Shown: one piece after another, positions 14,001 to 24,200 of the stretch | Numbering within the stretch: the stretch's first letter is position 1 | Layout: each line of letters begins with the position of its first letter | Assembly: GCA_949752745.1 (NCBI GenBank) | Contig: OX457032.1 | Coordinates: forward strand, 10,667,543 to 10,731,542 | DNA length: 64,000 nt | Origin: Protula sp. h YS-2021 | Lineage: Eukaryota > Annelida > Polychaeta > Sabellida > Serpulidae | Reading direction: 5' to 3' | Made by a program: the position numbers and the translations under genes | Notes under the pieces: generated by a model | What the model saw: the letters and a program-made list of their open reading frames with translations, nothing else | The model's database searches: none | Told to the model about the DNA's origin: nothing

Positions 14001-16915
14001 CAACTTCCGGTTTTTGACCTTGACCGTGACCCAGAAGGTCAAGGTCACCGAGGTACCTCTTATGTAACGTTGTTTAGGCCCAAAGGGTCGAAAATGAGCT
14101 CAAAATCGCTCTATCTCTAACCGTTTTCGAGATAATAGTCAACTTCCGGTTTTTGACCTTGACCGTGACCCAGAAGGTCAAGGTCACCGAGGTACCTCTT
14201 ATGTAACGTTGTTTAGGCCCAAAGGGTCGAAAATGAGCTCAAAATCGCTCTATCTCTAACCGTTTTCGAGATAATAGTCAACTTCCGGTTTTTGACCTTG
14301 ACTGTGACCCAGAAGGTCAAGGTCACCGAGGTACCTCTTATGTAACGTTGCTTAGGCCCAAAGGGTCGAAAATGAGCTCAAAATCGCTCTATCTCTAACC
14401 GTTTTCGAGATAATAGTCAACTTCCGGTTTTTGACGTTGGCCATGACCCAGAAGGTCAAGGTCACCGAGGTACCTCTTATGTAACGTTGTTTAGGCCCAA
14501 AGGGTCGAAAATGTGCTCAAAATCGCTCTATCTCTAACCGTTTTCGAGATAATAGTCAACTTCCGGTTTTTGACCTTGACCGTGACCCAGAAGGTCAAGG
14601 TCACCGAGGTACCTCTTATGTAACGTTGTTTAGGCCCAAAGGGTCGAAAATGAGCTCAAAATCGCTCTATCTCTAACCGTTTTCGAGATAATAGTCAACT
14701 TCCGGTTTTTGACCTTGACCGTGACCCAGAAGGTCAAGGTCACCGAGGTACCTCTTGTGTAACGTTGTTTAGGCCCAAAGGGTCGAAAATGAGCTCAAAA
14801 TCGCTCTATCTCTAACCGTTTTCGAGATAATAGTCAACTTCCGGTTTTTGACCTTGACCGTGACCCAGAAGGTCAAGGTCACCGAGGTACCTCTTGTGTA
14901 ACGTTGTTTAGGCCCAAAGGGTCGAAAATGAGCTCAAAATCGCTCTATCTCTAACCGTTTTCGAGATCATAGTCAACTTCCGGTTTTTGACCTTGACCGT
15001 GACCCAGAAGGTCAAGGTCACCGAGGTACCTCTTATGTAACGTTGTTTAGGCCCAGAGGGTCGAAAATGAGCTCAAAATCGCTCTATCTCTAACCGTTTT
15101 CGAGAAAATAGTCAACTTCCGGTTTTTGACCTTGACCGTGACCCAGAAGGTCAAGGTCACCGAGGTACCTCTTATGTAACGTTGTTTAGGTCCAGAGGGG
15201 CGAAAATGAGCTCAAAATCGCTCTATCTGTAACCGTTTTCGAGAAAATAGTCAACTTCCGGTTTTTGACCTTGACCGTGACCCAGAAGGTCAAGGTCACC
15301 GAGGTACCTCTTATGTAACGTTGTTTAGGCCCAAAGGGTCGAAAATGAGCTCAAAATCGCTCTATCTCTAACCGTTTTCGAGATAATAGTCAACTTCCGG
15401 TTTTTGACCTTGACCGTGACCCAGAAGGTCAAGGTCACCGAGGTACCTCTTATGTAACGTTGTTTAGGCCCAAAGGGTCGAAAATGAGCTCAAAATCGCT
15501 CTATCTCTAACCGTTTTCGAGATAATAGTCAACTTCCGGTTTTTGACCTTGACCGTGACCCAGAAGGTCAAGGTCACCGAGGTACCTCTTATGTAACGTT
15601 GTTTAGGCCCAAAGGGTCGAAAATGAGCTCAAAATCGCTCTATCTCTAACCGTTTTCGAGATCATAGTCAACTTCCGGTTTTTGACCTTGACCGTGACCC
15701 AGAAGGTCAAGGTCACCGAGGTACCTCTTATGTAACGTTGTTTAGGCCCAGAGGGTCGAAAATGAGCTCAAAATCGCTCTATCTCTAACCGTTTTCGAGA
15801 AAATAGTCAACTTCCGGTTTTTGACCATGACCGTGACCCAGAAGTTCAAGGTCACCGAGGTACCTCTTATGTAACGTTGTTTAGGTCCAGAGGGGCGAAA
15901 ATGAGCTCAAAATCGCTCTATCTGTAACCGTTTTCGAGAAAATAGTCAACTTCCGGTTTTTGACCTTGACCGTGACCCAGAAGGTCAAGGTCACCGAGGT
16001 ACCTCTTATGTAACGTTGTTTAGGCCCAAAGGGTCGAAAATGAGCTCAAAATCGCTCTATCTCTAACCGTTTTCGAGATAATAGTCAACTTCCGGTTTTT
16101 GACCTTGACCGTGACCCAGAAGGTCAAGGTCACCGAGGTACCTCTTATGTAACGTTGTTTAGGCCCAAAGGGTCGAAAATGAGCTCAAAATCGCTCTATC
16201 TCTAACCGTTTTCGAGATAATAGTCAACTTCCGGTTTTTGACCTTGACCGTGACCCAGAAGGTCAAGGTCACCGAGGTACCTCTTATGTAACGTTGTTTA
16301 GGCCCAAAGGGTCGAAAATGAGCTCAAAATCGCTCTATCTCTAACCGTTTTCGAGATAATAGTCAACTTCCGGTTTTTGACCTTGGCCGTGACCCAGAAG
16401 GGTCAAGGTCACCGAGGTACCTCTTATGTAACGTTGTTTAGGCCCAAAGGGTCGAAAATGTGCTCAAAATCGCTCTATCTGTAACCGTTTTCGAGATAAT
16501 AGTCAACTTCCGGTTTTTGACCTTGACCGTGACCCAGAAGGTCAAGGTCACCGAGGTACCTCTGATGTAACGTTGTTTAGGCCCAAAGGGTCGAAAATGA
16601 GCTCAAAATCGCTCTATCTCTAACCGTTTTCGAGATAATAGTCAACTTCCGGTTTTTGACCTTGACCGTGACCCAGAAGGTCAAGGTCACCGAGGTACCT
16701 CTTGTGTAACGTTGTTTAGGCCCAAAGGGTCGAAAATGAGCTCAAAATCGCTCTATCTGTAACCGTTTTCGAGATCATAGTCAACTTCCGGTTTTTGACC
16801 TTGACCGTGACCCAGAAGGTCAAGGTCACCGAGGTACCTCTTATGTAACGTTGTTTAGGCCCAAAGGGTCGAAAATAAGCTCAAAATCGCTCTATCTCTA
16901 ACCGTTTTCGAGATG
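8010..16915 (+). repeat. Tandem array, 139-bp unit, about 64 copies
   Basis: The unit begins, for example, at GGCCCAAAGGGTCGAAAATG (8231, 8370, 8509: exact 139 spacing) and passes through CGCTCTATCTCTAACCG, CAACTTCCGG, GACCTTGACCGTGACC, GAAGGTCAAGGTCACCGAGG and ACCTCTTATGTAACGTTG. Identity is very high in the interior and lower in the first unit or two. Scattered diagnostic variants (CTTACG/CTTGTG/CTGATG/CTTATG, GTCCAGAGGGGCG, an extra T in the T tract) form an ordered pattern repeated along the array. No reading frame of interest crosses it. Confidence 0.98.
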
Positions 16916-17085
16916 AGTCGGCCTGTCGTTAAGGACGCGTGAAGTCACGTGACCTTTGACCTTGACCCTCAAGGTCAAGGTTAGTGATGAAAGTTTACCC
17001 TTTACTTAGTACGTTTTATGCATTCACACTGGGATTTGAGCACCTTTTTGGCTACTTTTCTTGATTAATAGGTGTTTTCAAAAAT

Positions 17086-17395
17086 ATTTTGACCTCAATT
17101 TGACCTTGACCTCTGGGGTGCAAGGTCAAAAAATTTTACGGATTTGACGACAACTCATTACTCTCTATGTCTCTGCCACATGCCGTCTTTTTACGACAAA
17201 CCCTGTAGGAGGAGTTTTCTGGAAACCACTTTGAGGTCAAAAAAACTTTGACCTCAAATTTGACCTTGACCTTCAAGGTCAAGGTCAAAAAATTTTGCGG
17301 ATTTGACGACATCTCGTCACCCTCTATCACTGTGCCAAATTTCGTCGTCCTACGTCAAATAGCGTAGGAGGAGTTTTCTGGAAACCTCCGTGACG
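17086..17395. repeat. Two ~145-bp direct repeats in the 3' part of E1
   Basis: 17086-17228 and 17248-17393 share TTTGACCTCAA.TTTGACCTT, AAAAATTTT.CGGATTTGACGAC and GTAGGAGGAGTTTTCTGGAAACC. Each includes a palindromic AGGTCA-type cluster. An A-rich run with G interruptions follows (17395-17440). Confidence 0.85.
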
Positions 17396-17539
17396 GAAAA
17401 AAAAAAAAAGAGAAAAAAAAAAGGAAAAAAAAAAGGGCAGAAATTTCGGGAAAAACTACAAACTTATTCCCATTTGCAAACGAAGTTTGCAAGTGGGAAC
17501 TAAAGATACCCGATATTCAATAATTAGAAGGGTGGGCAC

Positions 17540-17626
17540 TGTGAATCCTTGTCAACGTGTTATGGTCATCGGTGAAATGTTCATCAAACTTCAGGTAAGT
17601 CTTCGTTTAATTTTCCATTTCACCTC
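17540..17626. repeat. Inverted repeat, right arm (mate at 7656-7740)
   Basis: CTGTGAATCCTTGTCAACGT .. GAAATGTTCATCAAACTTCAG .. TTTAATTTTCCATTT is the reverse complement of the left arm. It contains a GTAAGT at about 17592 that could act as a cryptic donor. Confidence 0.85.
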
Positions 17627-17969
17627 AAACCATTTCACGTGACAAGTTGAGTCGCAGTGAGTCTGAGGGCGTTTGGCTTATAAGTCTCGAAAACACTCAC
17701 AACAATTTGTTAGATAATTATTTATATGTTGGCCATATATTGTTACGTGATATGGTTTGAGGTGAACTGATTCTCCACAAAGGTACAAAGTTGTTACATG
17801 CTGGAATACACCCAGGAGAAGGTGGCGAAATTGAACCAAGGACATTTCCACAAAACGTATCTTGTGTGAGTGTCAGGCAATGAATCGAATAGAAGAGAGT
17901 GTGAGAAATAAAAAATAATGTTATTGCTCTTTTTTTTTTTTTGCAGGACACTAGCTGGGGAAAATAAAA

Positions 17970-18257
17970 ATGGCACCTGAAAACAATGTATCAAACATCT
18001 GCAATAACAATGCTGTGCAGTGTCATGTGACCGAGGCGGATGACGTCAATTTCAAGATGGCGCATGTTGTGATGTCATTACCTGGTTACAGCGCAGACGA
18101 CATCTTAGTGAAGCCAGTAGAAGAGACATTGCTAATCTTGGATAAAAGTGGATCTACAATATATGTCATCAATCTGTCAGAAAGCGTGGATCCGTTCTCC
18201 GTCTGCGCACATATGAAAAACGGCGATCTTGTGATCGATGTACCACTGCAATGTTAA
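17970..18257 (+). CDS. Very short small heat-shock-like protein
   Basis: A 95-residue frame, ATG at 17970 to TAA at 18255-18257, in an exon entered through a T-tract/GCAG acceptor 23 bases upstream of the ATG. Residues ~30-92 look like an alpha-crystallin domain: VVMSLPGYSADDILVKPVEE (strands 3-4), LLILDKSG, NLSESVDPFSVCAHMKNGDL and VIDVP. The SESVDPFSV..GDLVIDVP block aligns with PESVDPNSV..GKLVLEAP of the upstream gene at 1-453. Oddities: the HEE..REF stretch (dimer loop and strand 6) is missing, and there is no C-terminal I-x-I tail. It may be a degenerate or specialised sHSP; chaperone activity is not assured. It starts with a ~30-residue N-terminal arm rich in N and V. Confidence 0.72.
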   Translation: MAPENNVSNICNNNAVQCHVTEADDVNFKMAHVVMSLPGYSADDILVKPVEETLLILDKSGSTIYVINLSESVDPFSVCAHMKNGDLVIDVPLQC

Positions 18258-18280
18258 CATCAAAATACAGCTTATAGCAA

Positions 18281-18311
<31 letters not shown>

Positions 18312-18870
18312 AACAAAAACAAAAACAAAAACAAAAAAACTTGCATTTAGAGGAAACTGCGTGATTCCGGAATCTAAATAGAACAGAATCCTCGTTCTTT
18401 ATTAAAGAAGGAATGCTGCAGTACCATATAGCCAGCTCTCACTCTCTGTTCTTGGCCATCGGTTTCAAACTCTTTCATGTGTGTTGCTCATCAATTCCTA
18501 CCAGGTGTGATTTTGAAGCTTATTCTTAGGGAAGTTGTGAATATTTTTATGAATCTCAATGTAATGGAGTTCTTATTTTTTTAATTGTTTTTAGAAAGCC
18601 ACATTGCTTGTGTTTACTGTACAAAGTTTTTTTTCGGTATAATTATTGCAGTTATTCTGTGTCGGCATTACACTTAACCAAAATCATCACAAAGTGCCAA
18701 ACCGGAAATGAACGAAATTAGCATGTAGTTTTATTTCATTATTACTTTTTTTTTGCAAAACTTAACAATAAGAACAGTATATCAGCAAATTGTTAAAAGC
18801 ATCACATTTTCTCTTGCATTTTGTGGTAGTTTATTAATGCAGGGAGGTAAAATGACCTGAAAATAAATTC
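18258..18870 (+). terminator. 3'UTR with A-rich run and polyA signal
   Basis: After the stop, an A/CAAAA-rich run (18281-18340) is followed by AT-rich sequence. An AATAAA lies at 18862-18867 and is the best polyA signal; the cleavage site is not determinable. Confidence 0.4.
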
Positions 18871-19049
18871 CTCCACGAATGTGTGTAATATCGAAGTTTA
18901 CTCTTTGTATGTAAATTACAGTGTAAAAACATGTCTAGAATCTGGGAGACGTTGAATACGGATTTAATTATTGTGTGTAATATTGGATAATGCCCACTAA
19001 AACATTAAAAACAGCTTTCTTTAAGTATGATTTACCACAAATCAGTTAC

Positions 19050-19710
19050 AGGGGCAACCTCAAAAACGGGACCACCTCAAAAACGGGGCCACCTAAAAAC
19101 GGGGCCACCTCAAAAACTGGGACACCTCAAAAACGGGGCCACCTCAAAAACGGGACCACCTCAAAAACGGGACCACCTCAAAAAACGGGGCCACCTCAAA
19201 AACGGGGACACCTCAAAAACGGGACCACCTCAAAAACAGGGACACCTCAAAAACGAGGCAACCTAAAAAACGGGACCACCTCAAAAAGGGGCCACCTCAA
19301 AAAACGGGGCCACCTCAAAAACGGGACAACCTCAAAAACGAGGCTACCTCAAAAAAACGGGGACACCTCAGAAACGGGACCACCTCAAAAAACGGGGACA
19401 ACTAAAAACGGCGACACCTAAAAACGGAGCCACCTTAAAAACGGGGCCGCCCCAAAAAAGAGGGCACCTTGAAAACGCGTGTACTTTAAAAAAACGGGCC
19501 CACAGCAGAAAACGGAGGCACCTAAAACGGGGCCACCTAAAAACGGGGACACCTAAAAACGGGGCCACCTCAAAAAACGGGGCCACCTAAAAACGGAGCC
19601 ACCTTAAAGACCGAGCCGCCTCAAAAAAGAGGACACCTTAAAAACGCGGGTAGTTCAAAACCGGGCCCACAGCAGAAAACGGGGGCCACCTAAAAACGGG
19701 GGCACCCAAA
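19050..19710. repeat. Minisatellite, ~18-20-bp unit
   Basis: About 35 copies of CCTCAAAAACGGGGCCA with A-run and G/C variants. The last third is more degenerate (CAGCAGAAAACGG, CTTAAAAACG). Long frames in both directions merely read the repeat. Confidence 0.96.
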
Positions 19711-19799
19711 AAAACAACAATTTTCAATAGTTTCGTTGTGGGACTTTCTATACATGAACTCGTAAGTCACTTTAATATCCCATTTGGTGGTCCATTCCC

Positions 19800-20095
19800 G
19801 GGGTTCCATTGTATTTTGGTGAGCTGTGTGACTTTTTGGGGTCAGCCATGTGACTATATTGGGCTAGCTGTGTGACTTCGGGGTGGGGGGTCAGCTTTGG
19901 TGGGTTAGCTCTGTGACTTGGGTGGGTTAGCTGTATAAGTTTAGTGATTTAGTTGTGTGACTGGTGGGTTAGGTGTGTGACTTGTGGGTTAGGTGTGTGA
20001 CTGCTGTGACTTTAGCCAGTTAGCTGAGTGACCTGAGTGCGGACTAGCTATATGTCTTTGGTGTGCTATGTGACTTTGATGAAGGGGGGGGGGGG
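19800..20095. repeat. Degenerate tandem repeat (TTAGCTGTGTGACTT)
   Basis: About ten imperfect copies of a TGGGTTAGCTGTGTGACTT motif at variable spacing, ending in a G run near 20088. Confidence 0.75.
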
Positions 20096-20969
<874 letters not shown>

Positions 20970-21132
20970 GATCTTTACCAAATAAACTGACTCTATTATG
21001 AATGGTAAATTCAAAAATTAAACAAAGACGTTATGCATTTCTGTTATATCTGTTAATTAAAATTGTTATGCTAAGCATACAACCCTCCCTCCGCCTTTTA
21101 AATCACATCTATATAAATTAATTTATATTCCT

Positions 21133-21293
21133 TCAAAAAGCATGAAATAGAATACCGGAAATGTCCACGGAATCGACCATATAGCTCTCTACGTAAGCAA
21201 TCAATTCATCCGGTTCCGTTGTTACGTCAACGAGCTCTAAACCTCCGGTCTGCGCTTCCGTCGTTCCGAATGATATAGAGAAGACATACACAC
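21133..21293 (-). CDS. C1q gene exon 4 (terminal)
   Basis: Acceptor TTTGTTTCAG lies just above 21293; the exon encodes GVYVFSISF through GILFHAF and ends with TGA at 21133-21135. It completes a Gly codon begun in exon 3. Confidence 0.75.
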
Positions 21294-24200
21294 CTGAAAC
21301 AAACAAAAACAAACTAACAAACAATAGTAACAATAATAACAATTATTCGGAAACAAAGACACCTGAATGGATATCCAGAAAACACCGGATTTCGATTTGA
21401 TTTGCTTAAAAAGTTTGAGTAGAATATATAACAAAACTAAATATATAAATATAAAATTGACATCTGTTTTGTGCCATGCCTTGAACATTTACCCACCTGG
21501 CTCTGGGCACTCAAAGTAGGAGAAAGTTGGCACGTAGTTTTCTGCTTGGTCAATTATCACCTACAACAGTTTTGGACGTACAGTTTTGATCTACATGACT
21601 CGGGTTAACATGAGACATTGTGATAATGCGTAAGGAACTTTCGCATTTGTTACCCCACCCACAAACCTTGAACGCAAAAGATTGGACGAAGAATAAGACA
21701 ATCCCACCAGTAAACATTGCGAGGTTCGATCGGCGCTGCACCCGACGTTCGATTAACGTCCTGTTTTTGGTTGTTTACGGAAGTCGAAACAACATCTATC
21801 TTCGACGTTGGATAGACGTCGATAATCAGCGTTGTGTAAAGGTTGCAATGGTAGTCGCAACAACGTTTGTCTCCGGACGATGTATATGCCGCGGGACAAC
21901 AGAAATCTAGAATCGCCATCTTGACAGCGACGACCATTGTGTGGTCACCCTCCAACACAGTACCCCATCCTTGGGGCATCCGGTACCGCAGGATGTGTAT
22001 GAAGTCGATTTCCATGAATATTTTTCACATTTTTGGTCTTGTTTCGGTCTAGTTACGAAGTTGCCTGTTTTGGCTAATATATTCCGGTGAGCGATAATAT
22101 GAATAAGCTGGTTTTGGTTGTGCATCCGACGTCTATTAACGCCGATTTTTTTACGTCTATCCAACGTTGATTTTTCGGCGTTTATTCAACGTTGCACCAC
22201 AGACGTTGATTAGACATAGGATAAAGTTGCGCTGTGGACGTAACCAAAAGCAACGTCTAACCAGCTTTACTTATATGTATGTTCAAAGTTATGTTAAAGA
22301 CTTTGGTTAGACGTTGATCTGTGGCCGCGTCCATTCACGAAGTACCACCAGAGTTAATGCTGTGGTTTGGTCGGATCAAAGTCGCAACCTCATATCAACG
22401 CTGGATCGACCTTAGAATGTTTACTGAGCCCCTACCTGGTCCAGCACAGCTCATGGACTATCCAGTGGGTTTTGGAGAAAAAAAAACACGCTTCTCTTTA
22501 TTGTTAATGTACGTTAAAAGGGGCTTGTTTTGACTTCGGGAAAACAACCGGGGACCATGTTTGAATCCCTCTCGTGGCCAGGAATCATGACAACTTGCAA
22601 ACGCCCCAGGGATTTCGGTGTGCCTATGTACTCCTCTAATACCAAGTTAGAGGTGCATTATTTTTAGGCGTATGTGCCAATAGATAGGGATTTCAGAGAC
22701 ACTGTGTGTGCACGTCGAAATTATAATAATCCTGAGTAAAAAAAAATTGTAATCAATAATTATAAACATGTATGCGCACATTGTGAACCGGTTTGAGCAG
22801 GTTGTCTGAAAAATCGGTATATAAAACTAACGTTTTATTTCGTAAAACGAGCTTTTACGAGTAAAAGCGCAATTCGCGTTCTCCACTTTTAATGGGTTCC
22901 CTTCCAGTAATATTTACCACGCAATATAAAAAAGAACTTTTTGAGGCACCGTTCAAGATCACTTAACCCTTCCATCCATCCTTCGACCAATCAGAATGCC
23001 CGAGACGTCGTCTGCTAGTCTCGTAGAAACGACATTCCCTTTTTAGCCCTAAACGGCGGTAAAACACGCCCAGGCTAGTTGAGGATGGATTGGGACGGGT
23101 TTAAATCAAACTTAAAAGTGGAGAACGCGAATTGCGCTTTTACTCGTAAAAGCTCGTTTTACGAAATAAAACGTTAGTTTTACTTCGCAAAAGCTTAGAA
23201 TTCGCTTATCTCCACTTTTAATGGGACTTGATTCCGGAGCAGGGGAGCCTGCCGTTCTTGAACTGCCCAAAAAGGTCGCCAATTACACTATGGCTTGCAA
23301 AAGCTCGTTGTTTCAATAAGGAGTGCTGAGCACTCGAGACAGAAGAAGAAATAAAACTTGTCAGATAAGTTTCAATTCTTTTAATGATTTCCTAAATAAA
23401 GTCCGGAGGCGTGCCATTCCGGTCTTTTAACATAAAGTATAATCAGAAACAAAGTAAAATATCACAGCAACTGTCAGTTGAGATGAGAAAGGCTTCCAAC
23501 CATGCCTTCATCTTTGAGAACTATCCCCACCCCCCCCTCCAACCGCCCACCGGATGGATCCCTACCTCAAGTTCTCACTATTCACTTGCTATGTATTGAT
23601 GAACAATTAAGTTTATTTAGTAACACTACAATACGATCGTAAATCCATAGGATTTACGCAAATAAACTCTTTGACACTTCGAGTAACGCGACTGAAGTGC
23701 CTTACAAGGCATGCTATTCATACTTAGAAAAAGAGAGACCCCGTTGTCTAACTTTTCTTTCTCCAATTTTCTTTTCTTATTTACCTCGTTTATTTGAAAT
23801 AAACTTGTAAAGATTGACTAGATAGTTCTAAAACTACTGTAAATCGTTATAAAATGAAATGCAGACAATTTTCCGTTAAATTGTGACTGATTTCCTATAT
23901 GGGGCCGTTATGGTCCCATAAGCCCATTATGACACTATGGTCTCTTATACTATGGACAATAGACCGGTCTTTCGGTGTTCCGGACACAAACGGGTGTACG
24001 GTCACTGCGGCACGTCTGGGACCGACACGGTCCCCCTTTCTTTCTGAAAGACTTGAAGAAAGGAGTCCAAACTTAAACCCAAGTAGCCGTAAGACCGAAG
24101 ACTGGGCTATACTTATACGATCATGAACACTTCGGAGTATATAGAATGCTTAATTAAAAGTAATCGTCAAGCGTTTGGCCGTAGCTTAATATAAGCACGG

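Larger units (their letters stand above)
7795..17505 (+). mobile_element. Hairpin-ended non-autonomous element E1 with huge tandem-repeat core
   Basis: The 5' end AAACTAGACCGAATTTCGCT carries a perfect hairpin: 10-bp arms ATTTCGCTAC and GTAGCGAAAT (7809-7830) around a 2-base loop. The 3' end carries a 13-bp hairpin (CCCATTTGCAAAC / GTTTGCAAGTGGG, 17469-17497, 3-base loop) followed by AACTAAAG. Between them lie ~64 tandem 139-bp units and a 3' region with two ~145-bp repeats. The same ends recur at 61982-62604 with only three units, which defines the element independently. A 3' hairpin followed by CTAA, and a tandem-repeat core, recall Helitron/Helentron-derived elements such as the molluscan pearl family; that assignment is inference. 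It encodes no protein. Confidence 0.75.
7147..17946 (+). other. Predicted ~10.8-kb first intron, largely one repeat element
   Basis: Bounded by GTAAGT (7147) and a polypyrimidine tract ending in TTGCAG (17946). It holds an inverted repeat pair and, inside that, the large tandem-repeat element E1. Intron status depends on the gene model. Confidence 0.45.

Noticed and set aside
8010..16915. CRISPR array
   Set aside because: Regular spacing, but the whole 139-bp unit repeats with no unique spacers, in a eukaryotic context; it is a tandem satellite.
18990..19586. Frames of 72-143 residues
   Set aside because: Direct translation of the ~18-20-bp CCTCAAAAACGGGG minisatellite; open only because stops are absent from the unit.
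22555..22575. tRNA or SINE B box (TTTGAATCCC)
   Set aside because: No matching A box or tRNA fold could be drawn upstream.
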